A DNA stretch of 64,000 bases from an uncultured Erythrobacter sp. (GCA_947502305.1 CANMZA010000002.1:959041-1023040); one strand, 5' to 3'. Counted from the stretch's first letter, positions 25,663 to 35,661 are shown. Notes: a model not told the origin generated them from the sequence alone. Translations and numbers: made by a program.

Positions 25663-25859
25663 GTGATCTTTTGCTTCTATGTGGGTTAGCCAGGTTCCTA
25701 GCCAGCCCTCGTGCTCCTTTTCCGAATCAAATTTCCCAAGGGATGGTGGCGCGCAATAGGACCCGGAATTGGGCGCGGGCTCGCTAGCCGGGGAAGTACG
25801 CGGAATAGACCCCGCAAACCCACTAGGCGCGCACGGCAATTGCCTCTAGGACGCAGGCC

Positions 25860-26636
25860 ATGACTCAAAGTACGCAAAACACGCCTCCTGCTGATGATGG
25901 CACCGTCTCTTTTGGCTATGAACAAGTCACGCCCGAAGACAAAACCCGCCGCGTGGGTGAACTGTTCACCAGCGTCGCCAAAAAATACGACATTATGAAC
26001 GATGCAATGTCGCTCGGCATGCATCGTGGGTGGAAAGATCGCTTTGTCAAACGCGTGAAGCCGCAGCCCGGTGAGCGTATTCTCGATATGGCAGGCGGCA
26101 CCGGAGATATTGCGTTTCGCATGGCTGACCGGGGCGCGGACATCACCGTGGCGGACATCACGCAAGGGATGCTCGATGTCGGGGCAGAGCGCGCGATGGA
26201 GCGGGAGGAGGGACCAGACACAGGCAGCCTCGTCTTCACTTGCCAAAACGCCGAAGAGGTTGATTTTGCGAGCAATTCCTTTGATGCCTACACCATTGTG
26301 TTTGGCATCAGAAACGTGACCTACAAGGAAAAAGCTTTGGCCGAAGCGCACCGCGTGCTGCGCCCCGGCGGGCGGTTTTATTGCATGGAATTTTCGACCA
26401 CGGAATGGAGCGGGTTTCGAGAGGCCTATGACCTCTATTCGAACCAGATCATGCCGCGCATGGGGCAAGTGATCGCAGGGGATGCGGATTCCTACCGCTA
26501 TTTGGTCGAATCGATCCGCAAATTCCCGACCTTGCCAGAATTTGAACGCATGATCCGCGGCGCAGGGTTTGTGAACACCAAGGTCGAAAGCATTCTCGGC
26601 GGCGCTGTCGCGATCCATTCCGGGTGGAAGATCTAA
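25860..26636 (+). CDS. ubiE: Ubiquinone/menaquinone C-methyltransferase UbiE
   Basis: A 258-residue SAM-dependent class I methyltransferase in ubiquinone synthesis. FGYEQVTPEDKTRRVGELFTSVA and YDIMNDAMSLGMHRGWKD are typical N-terminal blocks, GGTGDIAFR the SAM loop, GIRNVTYKEKALAEAHRVLRPGGRF the post-II region. The start ATG has AGGACGCAGGCC upstream. Four bases separate it from ubiB. Confidence 0.96.
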   Translation: MTQSTQNTPPADDGTVSFGYEQVTPEDKTRRVGELFTSVAKKYDIMNDAMSLGMHRGWKDRFVKRVKPQPGERILDMAGGTGDIAFRMADRGADITVADITQGMLDVGAERAMEREEGPDTGSLVFTCQNAEEVDFASNSFDAYTIVFGIRNVTYKEKALAEAHRVLRPGGRFYCMEFSTTEWSGFREAYDLYSNQIMPRMGQVIAGDADSYRYLVESIRKFPTLPEFERMIRGAGFVNTKVESILGGAVAIHSGWKI

Positions 26637-26640
26637 ATAC

Positions 26641-28200
26641 GTGACCAGCTCAGTTACGCATCTGTATCGCCTCGCGCGTTGGGGCATCACGCTTGCTCGG
26701 CGGCGCGCATTAGTGGGGATCGAAGATGATCCCAACGCCCCGCCGCAGGTCCGGCGATTGGCGCGGCTGGCGCGGCTGGCCACCTTTACCGGCAAACAGG
26801 GCGAGCGTGATTATGCCGGCGCATTCCGCGCGATTGGTCCGGCGGCGATTAAGCTGGGGCAATCCTTGGCCACGCGCCCCGATCTGGTTGGTGAAGAGGC
26901 GGCGCATAATCTGCTCAGCCTGCAAGACAATTTGCCGCCGGTTTCGTTTGCCGAAATAGAGGCGCAAATCGCGGCGACCTTTGATCAGCCGCTGGATACT
27001 TTATTTGCCGAGATTGACCCCGAACCGGTTGGCGCGGCCTCTATTGCGCAGGTTCATAAGGGCGTGACCACCGATGGCCGCACGGTTGCCGTCAAAGTGC
27101 TGCGCCCCGGCATTCGCGAAAAATTCGCGCAAGACATTGAAACCTACGAATGGGCTGCCGCGCATGTGGAGGCGATGGGCGGAGAGGCAACGCGCCTGCG
27201 TCCGCGCCTGACCATCGCCAATTTCAAACGCTGGTCGCATTCTGAGCTGGATTTGCGGCGCGAGGCGGCCTCCGCCAGCGAATTGGCGGAGGATATGTCG
27301 GGCGTTGGCGGATACCGCATTCCGGCGGTTGATTGGGACCGCACCAATGGCCGGGTGCTGACGATTGAATGGGTGGACGGCGTCAAAATCTCTCGCCGCG
27401 ACGAATTGCTCGCGCGCGGACATGACCTAAACGCAATCTCTAATCGTTTGGTGCTCAGTTTCCTGACCCAAGCGATCAGCGCCGGTTTCTTCCATGCCGA
27501 TATGCATCAGGGGAACCTGTTCGTTGAGGATGACGGAACAATCGTGGCGATTGATTTCGGGATTATGGGCCGGATTGATCTGCGCGCGCGGCAATGGCTC
27601 GCGGAAATTCTCTATGGCCTGACCACGGGCAATTACAAACGCGTCGCGGAGATCCATTTTGAGGCGCAATATGTGCCCAGCTATCATTCGGTTGGCGAAT
27701 TTGCGACGGCCTTGCGTGCGGTCGGCGAACCGATGCGCGGCAAGCCGGTGAAGGAATTGAGCGTTGGGAATATGCTCGACGGATTGTTCGCGATCACGCG
27801 CGATTTCGACATGCAGACGCAGCCGCATTTGCTACTGCTCCAAAAAACGATGGTGATGGTCGAGGGGATCGCGACGCAGCTCAACCCAGAGATCAATATG
27901 TGGGACACCGCCGCGCCGTTTGTGCGCAGCTGGATCCGCGACGAATTGGGGCCAGAGGCGGCGGTGGCGGACCGGATCAAGGAAGACACCGAAACCCTGT
28001 TCCGTTTGCCCGGCCTGATCCGCCGTATCGAAGACCGCTTCCCAGCGAAAGGCGGCGCGCCAGAATCCGCGCCTTTGCCTGACATTGCCTTGCTTACAGA
28101 CAAGCGGGAACGCAGCGGCGGCGGCTGGATCGGCTATTTCGTGGCCGGTCTATTTGGCGCCGGTGCGGTTTGGGGGGCGGGCCTTGCGGGCTTGCTTTAA
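26641..28200 (+). CDS. ubiB: Ubiquinone biosynthesis ADCK-family kinase-like protein UbiB
   Basis: A 519-residue atypical kinase/ATPase supporting ubiquinone assembly. The ADCK-specific KxGQ motif (AIKLGQSLATRPD), the Ala-rich loop EPVGAASIAQVHKG, the VAIK-type Lys in VAVKVLRP, catalytic GFFHADMHQGN and the metal motif AIDFGIMG are all present. Two C-terminal hydrophobic segments (WIGYFVAGLFGAGAVW and GAGLAGLL) anchor it in the membrane. The start is GTG, matching family N-termini (TSSVTHLYRLARWG). Probably co-transcribed with ubiE. Confidence 0.95.
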   Translation: MTSSVTHLYRLARWGITLARRRALVGIEDDPNAPPQVRRLARLARLATFTGKQGERDYAGAFRAIGPAAIKLGQSLATRPDLVGEEAAHNLLSLQDNLPPVSFAEIEAQIAATFDQPLDTLFAEIDPEPVGAASIAQVHKGVTTDGRTVAVKVLRPGIREKFAQDIETYEWAAAHVEAMGGEATRLRPRLTIANFKRWSHSELDLRREAASASELAEDMSGVGGYRIPAVDWDRTNGRVLTIEWVDGVKISRRDELLARGHDLNAISNRLVLSFLTQAISAGFFHADMHQGNLFVEDDGTIVAIDFGIMGRIDLRARQWLAEILYGLTTGNYKRVAEIHFEAQYVPSYHSVGEFATALRAVGEPMRGKPVKELSVGNMLDGLFAITRDFDMQTQPHLLLLQKTMVMVEGIATQLNPEINMWDTAAPFVRSWIRDELGPEAAVADRIKEDTETLFRLPGLIRRIEDRFPAKGGAPESAPLPDIALLTDKRERSGGGWIGYFVAGLFGAGAVWGAGLAGLL

Positions 28201-28203
28201 GAA

Positions 28204-28590
28204 TTAGGCGGCGGCCTTATTCGGCAAAACTCGCGCGCCGATAATACCAAATATGCCCAGCAAAGCCTCCACGATCATCGGCGGAATATAGCCTTCAAAA
28301 CTGCCGTAAGCCGCCAGCGCGATTAGCCGCACCGCCAATGTCACCAGCATCAATGCCGCACCAATGATCAACGGGTCGCCGCGCTGCGACCATGCGCCCC
28401 AGATGAAGCACCCGCCGCCAACGCAGAAAAATGCGGTCATATCGGCGCGGATTGACGTCAGGCCATGCGCCCCTTCGACCGCCAAACCGAAATCGGCCGC
28501 CGATTGCACCGGGTCGGTCAAAAATCCGAAACCCATAAAAACGAGCAACAACCCGCCTAAAGCCAATCCAACCCGCAGCGCAATAATCAT
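28204..28590 (-). CDS. Small membrane protein, DUF4345-like
   Basis: A 128-residue protein with four hydrophobic helices (IIALRVGLALGGLLLVFMGFG, DMTAFFCVGGGCFIWGAW, LIIGAALMLVTLAVRLIALAAY, IPPMIVEALLGIFGIIGARV). The pattern, with LTDP after helix 1 and SIRADMTAFF opening helix 2, fits DUF4345. Function unknown. The ATG at 28590 has GAGGGG 7 bases upstream, better than the upstream ATG at 28641. Convergent with ubiB, divergent from coaBC. Confidence 0.75.
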   Translation of the reverse strand: MIIALRVGLALGGLLLVFMGFGFLTDPVQSAADFGLAVEGAHGLTSIRADMTAFFCVGGGCFIWGAWSQRGDPLIIGAALMLVTLAVRLIALAAYGSFEGYIPPMIVEALLGIFGIIGARVLPNKAAA

Positions 28591-28763
28591 CACCAATCCC
28601 CTCTTTTGCCCGCTTATGACCCCGGCGCGGCATAAGCACAATCTTAACCATCACAGGGCAGGGCAAACCTACAAACAAAGCTGCACTTGGCGCAGGTTGA
28701 GCGGGGCGCTAGGAAGCATGTGAAGCGGGCATTCAGACGGCCCGCATGAGGAGTGAGACGGGG

Positions 28764-30479
28764 ATGAGCGCAGCAGGACCAAAGGTGCTGTTAGTCGTGG
28801 GCGGCGGGATCGCGGCCTACAAATCGTGCGAGCTTGTGCGGCTCATCCGCAAAGGCGGGGCCGATGTCACCTGCGTCGTGACCAAAGGCGGGCAGCAATT
28901 CGTGACGCCAATGTCGCTCGCGGCGCTGAGCGAAAATCAAGTCCATACCAGCCTGTTTGACCTCAAAAACGAAGTCGAGATGGGCCATATTGAATTGTCG
29001 CGAGAGGCTGACCTTGTGGTCGTATGCCCGGCCACTGCCGATTTGATGGCGAAAATGGCGGCGGGTATTGCCGATGATCTGGCGACGACTTTGATCCTGG
29101 CCACGAACAAGCCGGTGATGGCCGTGCCTGCCATGAATGTGAAGATGTGGGAACACGCCTCCACTCAGCGCAATGTGAAAGAATTGAACGAAGCCGGCGT
29201 TACGGTCCTGCACCCGGATGAAGGGGCGATGGCCTGCGGCGAATTTGGTTATGGCCGATTGCCAGAACCGCCCGCGATCTGGGCCGCGATTGCCGGGCAT
29301 TTGGGGATCGAAATTCCTGAAGAAGAAAGCGCGCCTGTTGCTGCGAATGATGCGGTAGAGGCGCTGGAGCCGGACAATGAGGGCGCCGAAGATGGCGGCT
29401 CGATGGGCGGATTGGGCGGATTGCTCTCTCGCATTATCCCGCGCTCCACCGAAAAACGCAGCGCCGAAGACATTGATGCCGATCTGGACGCAGAAGCAGC
29501 GCAGGACGGGTCTGAGGAATTGGCTCCCGAGGATTTTGAAGAAGAAGATATCGAATTCAATCCCGACCTTGCCGGATCGCCGCTGGCAACCAAAGGCGCA
29601 GGGCGCGCCGCGCCGCCGATGGACCCGGATGCGATCAATCACGAGGTTGACGACCGCAAATCCGCGCCCGAAATTATCGAGCAGCCAGAGGCGGAAGAAG
29701 AAGAGACCGCAGAAGAAGCAGCCCCGCGCAAGATCGCCGCGAAACAGGCCGTATCTGGCAAAGTTCAAGCCATCGAAGCCGATGAAGCCGCCATTGAAGG
29801 CATCATCGCCGACGCTGCGCATCAACCGCTTGATGGCCGCCATGTTTTGGTGACCGCCGGGCCGACATGGGAATCGATCGATCCGGTGCGCTATATCGCC
29901 AACCGGTCCAGCGGGAAGCAAGGCTTTGCCATTGCCGCCGCCGCCGCCGCTTTGGGGGCAGAGGTCACTTTGGTGGCCGGGCCGGTCGCGCTGAAAACAC
30001 CGGGCGGCGTAAACCGCATTGATGTTGAAAGCGCGGAAGAAATGTCGACAGCGGTGAAGCGGGCCTTGCCCTGCGATGTCGCAGTTATGGTGGCCGCCGT
30101 CGCGGATTGGCGGCCCAAGGAATATCGCGATGATAAGATCAAAAAACGCGGGTCCGCCCCGCCGGCATTGATGCTGACGGAAAATCCCGACATTCTCACC
30201 AACCTTGCCGCTGGATCGAACCGTCCCGAATTGGTGATCGGCTTTGCCGCAGAAACCGACAGCGTGCTCGATCATGCGAAGAAGAAACGCAAGCGTAAGG
30301 CGTGTGATTGGATTGTCGCCAATGATGTATCCGGTGATGTGATGGGCGGGGACGATAACCGCGTGCACATCGTCACAGCGGACGGCGTCGAAAGCCTCGA
30401 TAAAATGCCCAAAAGCGATGTGGCTATCGCTCTGGCGCAGCGGATTGCGACCGCGCTTGAAGAGAATGCGGCGAAATGA
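28764..30479 (+). CDS. coaBC: Bifunctional CoaBC (PPC decarboxylase / PPC synthetase) with long acidic linker
   Basis: Makes 4'-phosphopantetheine from phosphopantothenate and cysteine for coenzyme A. Residues 1-185 are the flavin CoaC half with catalytic His75, Asn125 (PAMN) and Cys158 (MACGEFG), the same numbers as in E. coli, which supports the ATG at 28764 (GAGGAG 10 bases upstream). The CoaB half starts at about 357 with [19 protein letters not shown] and contains [16 protein letters not shown] and the Lys region (IKKRG). Between them lie about 170 residues rich in Glu/Asp/Ala that usual 400-residue CoaBC proteins lack. Overlaps dut by ATGA. Confidence 0.95.
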   Translation: MSAAGPKVLLVVGGGIAAYKSCELVRLIRKGGADVTCVVTKGGQQFVTPMSLAALSENQVHTSLFDLKNEVEMGHIELSREADLVVVCPATADLMAKMAAGIADDLATTLILATNKPVMAVPAMNVKMWEHASTQRNVKELNEAGVTVLHPDEGAMACGEFGYGRLPEPPAIWAAIAGHLGIEIPEEESAPVAANDAVEALEPDNEGAEDGGSMGGLGGLLSRIIPRSTEKRSAEDIDADLDAEAAQDGSEELAPEDFEEEDIEFNPDLAGSPLATKGAGRAAPPMDPDAINHEVDDRKSAPEIIEQPEAEEEETAEEAAPRKIAAKQAVSGKVQAIEADEAAIEGIIADAAHQPLDGRHVLVTAGPTWESIDPVRYIANRSSGKQGFAIAAAAAALGAEVTLVAGPVALKTPGGVNRIDVESAEEMSTAVKRALPCDVAVMVAAVADWRPKEYRDDKIKKRGSAPPALMLTENPDILTNLAAGSNRPELVIGFAAETDSVLDHAKKKRKRKACDWIVANDVSGDVMGGDDNRVHIVTADGVESLDKMPKSDVAIALAQRIATALEENAAK

Positions 30480-30934
30480 CGCAATCGGTTAAAGTCGAAG
30501 TCAAACGCCTGCCGCATGGTGAAGGGCTAGACCTGCCTGCTTATGCCACGGCGGGTGCGGCGGGGATGGATGTGGTGAGCGCGGAGGATGCCGTTTTGGC
30601 CCCCGGCGCGCGCCATGCGGTCGCCACCGGCTTGGCGCTCGCCATTCCGCAAGGGTTTGAGGTTCAGGTCCGCCCGCGATCAGGGCTAGCGTTCAAACAT
30701 GGCATCACGGTCCCCAACACGCCCGGCACAATCGACAGCGATTATCGCGGCGAATTAAAAGTGCTGCTCATCAATCATGGCACGCAGGATTTCGTGATCG
30801 CGCGCGGCGACAGGGTGGCGCAATTGGTGCTGGCCCCGGTGGTGCAGGCGGAGTGGGATGAAGTCACCGAATTGGACGCGACGGATCGCGGCACTGGCGG
30901 TTTTGGCTCAACCGGCGGGCATGCCGGGCTTTAG
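30476..30934 (+). CDS. dut: dUTP diphosphatase
   Basis: A 152-residue trimeric dUTPase. Motifs: [10 protein letters not shown] (I), [11 protein letters not shown] (II), [16 protein letters not shown] (III, catalytic Asp and Tyr), [10 protein letters not shown] (IV) and [10 protein letters not shown] (V, P-loop-like tail). Complete and standard. Coupled to coaBC and convergent with the next hypothetical gene (4-bp overlap). Confidence 0.97.
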   Translation: MTQSVKVEVKRLPHGEGLDLPAYATAGAAGMDVVSAEDAVLAPGARHAVATGLALAIPQGFEVQVRPRSGLAFKHGITVPNTPGTIDSDYRGELKVLLINHGTQDFVIARGDRVAQLVLAPVVQAEWDEVTELDATDRGTGGFGSTGGHAGL

Positions 30935-31413
30935 TCTTCTGCTTTGCGCAGGTCCGGAGTCGGTACAACTTTCCAACCCCAACCCATTGAACGCCGATCA
31001 AATCTAAATGCATGGTGAATGTCCCATGCTCTGGTGGCTACGCGATTGCCTTCGTCGTCGACGAGCACATAGATAACTACCTTCTCTCCGATTTCGGCCT
31101 CGAGAAAGCTGGGATGATTACCGCAAGTGGCAAAGATGCGATTATAGCTAAATTCGATGGACCCATTCAGCTCTGGACCAAAAAGGGTTTCAAGAACAAT
31201 TGCTTTGGCTTCCCAAGCCAAAGCGCCGGGTTCCGCTTGTCCTTGATCGCCAATTGCGGTGATTTCGGCGGAGACTACGTGTCCAATCCTGCCGCTGACA
31301 TATTCGGCTTCGATTCTGTCTGAGAGGCCCGCCGCTCCTGGTCTGCACGCCTGTGCAGAAGTCGGTGCCAGAAGGACTGCTAGTGCTAAAAAGACAGAGA
31401 GTTGTGAACGCAT
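30931..31413 (-). CDS. Secreted hypothetical protein
   Basis: A 160-residue protein with a signal peptide ([17 protein letters not shown], cleavage near AQA-CRP). After cleavage the chain has two Cys (CRPG and FATCGNHP), likely a disulphide, and a beta-rich segment ([24 protein letters not shown]). I recognise no family. The ATG at 31413 starts the signal peptide directly; an upstream ATG (31455) exists. The following DUF4136 gene is on the same strand upstream, separated by a strong terminator, so this gene needs its own promoter. Confidence 0.65.
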   Translation of the reverse strand: MRSQLSVFLALAVLLAPTSAQACRPGAAGLSDRIEAEYVSGRIGHVVSAEITAIGDQGQAEPGALAWEAKAIVLETLFGPELNGSIEFSYNRIFATCGNHPSFLEAEIGEKVVIYVLVDDEGNRVATRAWDIHHAFRFDRRSMGWGWKVVPTPDLRKAED

Positions 31414-31453
31414 TCCTGATTTCTGCCCAGCTTCACCTGAACCCAGTCCCAAC

Positions 31454-31485
31454 AAAAAAGGCGGCGCCGATCCCCCGGCGCCGCC
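31454..31485 (-). terminator. Strong intrinsic terminator of the DUF4136 lipoprotein gene
   Basis: Arms GGCGGCGCCG (31460-31469) and CGGCGCCGCC (31476-31485) pair perfectly; on the minus strand six T residues follow (31459-31454). Confidence 0.88.
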
Positions 31486-31530
31486 CTTTCGTTCCCGTCC
31501 AAGGGTAAGGTGTTTGTATTCGCTCTGGCG

Positions 31531-32214
31531 TTAATCGTTATTGCGCACGCTTTTGCCGTCTTCGCGGATGGTGATGCGCAGATTTTCGCCCGAATTGCCG
31601 GGGAAATCGGTGAAGATGGCATCGACCAGATTGGGCACGAGCGCTTGCAATCGGTTGGAGCGCGACACCGCTTGCGCTTGCCCTTCAAACAGGCGTTCGC
31701 CGGTGGCGGTGTTGTCGATCTTCATCTCAATTTCGCTGGTATAGACGGTGTAGCTGCGGACTTGCGGCCCGGCGAGCCATGGGTCGTAAAAACCAAAGGC
31801 GTAATTGCGGCGGAAACCGCGACCGCGAAAACCGCCCCATGGGCCAAAGAATGGATCGGCGGCAATCCCGGTTGAACGGACGCGTTCGCGCCCATCATCC
31901 ACATCATAATCGAACCGCACGAGCAGGTTTGCACCCTCTGGCGATGCCGATTCGACATAGCCAAGCCGCGCCATTTCTGCGGCGACCAGATCGGCGTAAA
32001 GCGCAAATTCAATGCCGCCTGCCAAGGCCGGATCTTCGGCGACCACAGCGAAACTTTGCCCTTGCGGAGCAGGCAGTTGCGTCTGAAAACGCGAAACATC
32101 CGCGTTAAAAGATGGCGCACAAGCAGCAAGGCCAGCGGCCAGCAAGCCAGTGAGGCCGAGCTTTGAAAAGCGGGTTAGTTTGGTCGAACGCGTCGTCATA
32201 TCAGGAGTGTTCAT
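31531..32214 (-). CDS. DUF4136-family lipoprotein
   Basis: A 227-residue protein with a lipoprotein signal (LLAAGLAACAPS, lipobox LAAC). DUF4136 features follow: DYDVDDGRERV, YTVYTSEIEMKI and TGERLFEGQAQAVS, a beta-strand fold found in outer-membrane or periplasmic lipoproteins of unknown role. A Gly/Phe/Arg-rich loop FGPWGGFRGRGFRRN interrupts it. Start at 32214 is supported by GAGGAT 6 bases upstream; the n-region with several Lys/Arg fits. Confidence 0.8.
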   Translation of the reverse strand: MNTPDMTTRSTKLTRFSKLGLTGLLAAGLAACAPSFNADVSRFQTQLPAPQGQSFAVVAEDPALAGGIEFALYADLVAAEMARLGYVESASPEGANLLVRFDYDVDDGRERVRSTGIAADPFFGPWGGFRGRGFRRNYAFGFYDPWLAGPQVRSYTVYTSEIEMKIDNTATGERLFEGQAQAVSRSNRLQALVPNLVDAIFTDFPGNSGENLRITIREDGKSVRNND

Positions 32215-32369
32215 GGCATATCCTCAAGTTTTGCGCCAGCGCGCCGTATTGGCGGGCACGCCGGCTGGGCGGTGTCAGTGACCGGCTGCCATACCCCTCA
32301 CAAAACACGAAGAACCCTCGCAGTGCGCTTTATTCAAAGCGTCTGGCGCGGCGCAAAGTTCCCCGGTTG

Positions 32370-32419
32370 GTATCCATCAATATACGGCCCGCGGGCCGTA
32401 ACCGACCACTGATGGATAC
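32370..32419. repeat. Nested palindromes between trpS and the DUF4136 gene
   Basis: Outer arms GTATCCATCA (32370-32379) and TGATGGATAC (32410-32419) enclose the 18-bp perfect palindrome at 32383-32400 (half-site TACGGCCCG). No T run follows on either strand. Candidate operator pair or structured transcript end. Confidence 0.65.
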
Positions 32420-32474
32420 ACTGTAACTTTGGCGGCTGAACGGTGCTTTAACGTGGGCGAGGCGTGCTTTCGCC

Positions 32475-33491
32475 TTATCCCCGCACCAGACCCAGCGCTT
32501 TGTATGCCGCATCCAGTGTTGGCAATCCGCGCTCTCGCGCTTTCGCCGCGCCGCGCGCCAGAATGGCATCCAGCGCCTCACGATCCTCTTTCAGCGCCAT
32601 AAACCGCGCATTGATCGGGGCCAGCGTCTCGACCAGCACTTCGCCCAGGGCCGGTTTGAACGATCCAAATCCTTGCCCGCTATATTCGCTCAGCACTTCG
32701 TCCACGCTTTGGCCGGTCAGTGCGCCAAAGATCGTCACCAGATTGAGCGCTTCTGCACGCTCCTCCAGCCCCTTCGCCTCAGACGGCAAGGGCTCTGCAT
32801 CGGTCTTCGCTTTCTTGATCTTTTTCATCACCGTATCGGCATCATCAATCAAATTGATGCGGCTCATTTCTGATGGGTCAGATTTGCTCATCTTGGCGCT
32901 GCCATTGCGCAGGCTCATGATCCGCGCAGCAGCAGGCGGGATGATCGGATCGGGCAGGGTAAAGACCGGCGCATCCTCTGTTGCAAAATCATTGTTGAAT
33001 TTTTGCGCAATGTCGCGGGCCAGTTCCAAATGCTGTTTCTGATCTTCGCCCACCGGAACATGCGTTGCCTGATACAAGAGCACATCGGCGGCTTGCAGCA
33101 CGGGGTAAGTGAACAGAGCGACCGATTGGCCTTCGCGGTTTTTTCCGGCCTTATCTTTCCACTGTGTCATCCGGTTCAGCCAGCCCATCCGCGCCGAACC
33201 GCCAAGCAGCCATTGCAATTCTGCATGAGCCGGAATCTGAGCCTGATTAAACAGGATGGAGCGTTCTGGATCGATCCCGCATGCGACCAAAGCCGCCGTC
33301 ATTTCCAGCGTGCCCGCATGCAAAGCGGCCGGTTCGTGCGGCTGAGAAATGGCGTGCAAATCGGCGAGAAAGAACAGGCATTCGGAATCGGCATCCATCG
33401 CATCCTGCATCGCGACCCAATTGCGGATCGCGCCAAGGTAATTGCCCAGATGAAGGTTTCCGGTTGGCTGAATGCCAGAGACGACACGCAT
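32475..33491 (-). CDS. trpS: Tryptophanyl-tRNA synthetase
   Basis: A 338-residue class I aminoacyl-tRNA synthetase. SGIQPTGNLHLGNYLGA carries the HIGH motif (HLGN) and KMSKSD the second ATP loop; PVGEDQKQHLELARDIA is a Trp-specific block. Complete. It starts 3 bp after the murJ stop, so the unit secB-murJ-trpS is likely. Confidence 0.97.
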   Translation of the reverse strand: MRVVSGIQPTGNLHLGNYLGAIRNWVAMQDAMDADSECLFFLADLHAISQPHEPAALHAGTLEMTAALVACGIDPERSILFNQAQIPAHAELQWLLGGSARMGWLNRMTQWKDKAGKNREGQSVALFTYPVLQAADVLLYQATHVPVGEDQKQHLELARDIAQKFNNDFATEDAPVFTLPDPIIPPAAARIMSLRNGSAKMSKSDPSEMSRINLIDDADTVMKKIKKAKTDAEPLPSEAKGLEERAEALNLVTIFGALTGQSVDEVLSEYSGQGFGSFKPALGEVLVETLAPINARFMALKEDREALDAILARGAAKARERGLPTLDAAYKALGLVRG

Positions 33492-33494
33492 GAT

Positions 33495-35078
33495 TTAAGG
33501 TGCTTTCTTTTTCGTGAGGGTAGCGATGCGCTGACGGTCGATGGCACCGACTGCAAACGCAATGCCGAAATAGACGATCCCGGCGGCCCCGACCAGAGCC
33601 GCGAGTGCAGCCAAGCGGGCAAACACACCGGCGGAAAACCATTCGGTCAAAAATCCGCGCATGTAAAACAGGGCCGCGCCCATCGCCGCAGCGGCGAGGA
33701 TTTGACGCGCGATCCGCAAGATGAGGGCGCCGCTCGCACGGTAAAAGCCGCGATAAGCCAGCACCGCAAACAAAAACGCAACATTGATCCAAGCGCCAAT
33801 CACGCTGGCATAGGCGACCCCGATCACGCCGTAACGCGATAGGAATAGGACATTGAACGCAATGAACACGGCGAGGGAAATAAAGGCGGCCACCACCGGG
33901 GTTTTGGTATCGGCGCGGGCATAGAAATTGGGCACCAGCACTTTCACCAAGACATAAGCGGGCAAGCCAAGCACCAAAGTCGCCAGAACGCGGCCTGTAA
34001 TCGCCGCATCGGCCAGATCAAACCGCCCGCCTTGGAAAATCATCGTCACAAACGGTTCCGCGCAAATCGCCAAGGCCACCGCCGCCGGGATGGTCAGCAA
34101 CATCGCCAATTCAATCGCATCGGATTGCAATCGCGCCGCGCCCACCTTGTCATCGCCGCCGACAAATTTTGACAGGCTGGGCAGGATCGCGGTCGACAGC
34201 GCAATCCCGATAATGCCCAGCGGCAATTGGTTCAGCCGGTCGGCGTAATTCATATAGCTGACCGAACCGTCCTCAAGCTGATTGAGGAAGAACAATTGCA
34301 CCAAAGTGTTGATCTGATACGCGCCGCCGCCAATCGCCGCGGGCAGCGCGATGATCGACAAACGTTTCACCTCCGGCGTGATGCGCGGCCATAAAATCCG
34401 GGGGCGAAACCCTTCCACCCGCGTCCAATAATACAGCCACGCCAATTGGATGACGCCCGCACCGGTCACGGCCCATGCGATACCATAAGCAATCTGTTCG
34501 ATGGTTGCGCCGCTATTTGCCGCAAACCATTCGCCCGTCAGCAATGCACCGATCAGCACAATGTTGAGGATGATCGGGAAGCTAGCCCCCGGTGCAAAGC
34601 GCGACACGCTGTTGAGCATGCCAGTGAACAGCGTCACCAAACTGACGAGGATAATATAAGGGAACATGATCCGCGCAAAATCGACCGCCAGCGGGTAGGT
34701 TTGCGGATCGACCGGTTTTTCAGAGAGCAGCCAGATGACGCCCGGCATCGCAATTTCAAACACCGCGACGAGCGCGATCAGCACCGGCAGAAACACGCTG
34801 AGCACATCATTGCTGAAACTGCGCGCTTCTTCGAGGCCCGCGCCGGCATCATCATGGCCGTGCAACCGTTTGGAAAACATCGGCACAAAAGCAGCCGAAA
34901 ACGCGCCTTCTGCAAACAAGCGGCGGAACACATTGGGTATGATAAATGCCTGAAACCACGCATCGGTCACCGCATTGGCACCGAGGACGCGCGAGAATAT
35001 CATCTCGCGCGCCATCCCGGCGATGCGGCTGAGCATAGTCAGCCCGCCAATCGTGCCGACATTGCGTAACAGGCTCAT
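33495..35078 (-). CDS. murJ: Lipid II flippase MurJ
   Basis: A 527-residue MOP-superfamily protein with 14 predicted helices. N-terminal SLLRNVGTIGGLTMLSRI and ARE-MIFSRVLGANAVTDAW are typical, as are FRRLFAEGAFSAAFVPMFS (helix 2 with conserved Arg) and PYIILVSLVTLFTGMLNS. It moves lipid II to the periplasmic face for peptidoglycan synthesis. Between secB and trpS, an order widespread in alphaproteobacteria. Confidence 0.95.
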   Translation of the reverse strand: MSLLRNVGTIGGLTMLSRIAGMAREMIFSRVLGANAVTDAWFQAFIIPNVFRRLFAEGAFSAAFVPMFSKRLHGHDDAGAGLEEARSFSNDVLSVFLPVLIALVAVFEIAMPGVIWLLSEKPVDPQTYPLAVDFARIMFPYIILVSLVTLFTGMLNSVSRFAPGASFPIILNIVLIGALLTGEWFAANSGATIEQIAYGIAWAVTGAGVIQLAWLYYWTRVEGFRPRILWPRITPEVKRLSIIALPAAIGGGAYQINTLVQLFFLNQLEDGSVSYMNYADRLNQLPLGIIGIALSTAILPSLSKFVGGDDKVGAARLQSDAIELAMLLTIPAAVALAICAEPFVTMIFQGGRFDLADAAITGRVLATLVLGLPAYVLVKVLVPNFYARADTKTPVVAAFISLAVFIAFNVLFLSRYGVIGVAYASVIGAWINVAFLFAVLAYRGFYRASGALILRIARQILAAAAMGAALFYMRGFLTEWFSAGVFARLAALAALVGAAGIVYFGIAFAVGAIDRQRIATLTKKKAP

Positions 35079-35118
35079 GTGAGCAGGCTCATGGATTTAT
35101 GCCCGCATCATCATGCGC

Positions 35119-35661
35119 TTAGACAGTTGCTGGCGGCACAGCACCATCGCCGCCGCCCGCTTCGTCTTGCGCGCGTTTGGCTTGCAATTGTTGCAAATAC
35201 AGGCCGTTAAAATCGATCGGATCCACCATCAGCGGCGGGAAACCTGCATCGCGCACGGCGTCGGCAACAACGCGGCGGGCAAATGGGAACAGAATCCGCG
35301 GAGCCTCTGCAAACAGGAACGCATGCGCTTGTTCATCCGGGATGTTGCGCAATCCGATCAATCCGCAATAAGCGAGCTCGATCAGATAGGCGGTGCCTTT
35401 TTCAGACGTGGCCGAAACGTTGATTTTAAGCTCAACTTCGGTGACCTGATCACCCTTAGGCTGTGCACCGATGTTGAATTGCACATCCACTTTTGGCTGA
35501 TCGGTCCATTGATAGACATCCGGCGAATTTGGATTCTCAACCGACAGATCTTTCACATATTGCGTGATGATCCCAGCAGCGGGCTGGGTGTCTGCGCCAG
35601 CTTGGCCTGCGGCTTGGTTGTCGAGATTGGTAAGGATGTCGCCTTCTTCGGCCATGGTCAT
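35119..35661 (-). CDS. secB: Protein-export chaperone SecB
   Basis: A 180-residue tetrameric chaperone that keeps preproteins unfolded for SecA. QYVKDLSVENPNSP, PKVDVQFNIGAQP and ILFPFARRVVADAVRDAGFPPLMVDPIDFNGLY are the signature blocks. The C-terminal SecA-binding tail is Gly/Ala-rich (AGGGDGAVPPATV) and lacks the zinc-site partner seen in enterobacteria. A second ATG two codons later is an alternative start. First gene of secB-murJ-trpS, divergent from the Tim44-like gene. Confidence 0.95.
   Translation of the reverse strand: MTMAEEGDILTNLDNQAAGQAGADTQPAAGIITQYVKDLSVENPNSPDVYQWTDQPKVDVQFNIGAQPKGDQVTEVELKINVSATSEKGTAYLIELAYCGLIGLRNIPDEQAHAFLFAEAPRILFPFARRVVADAVRDAGFPPLMVDPIDFNGLYLQQLQAKRAQDEAGGGDGAVPPATV

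Noticed and set aside
25698..26795. 365-codon minus-strand open frame across ubiE and the mutM-ubiE gap
   Set aside because: No domain, and it covers the whole of the well-supported ubiE.
28791..30368. 525-codon minus-strand open frame opposite coaBC
   Set aside because: His/Arg/Gly-rich nonsense translation; coaBC on the plus strand has all catalytic residues.
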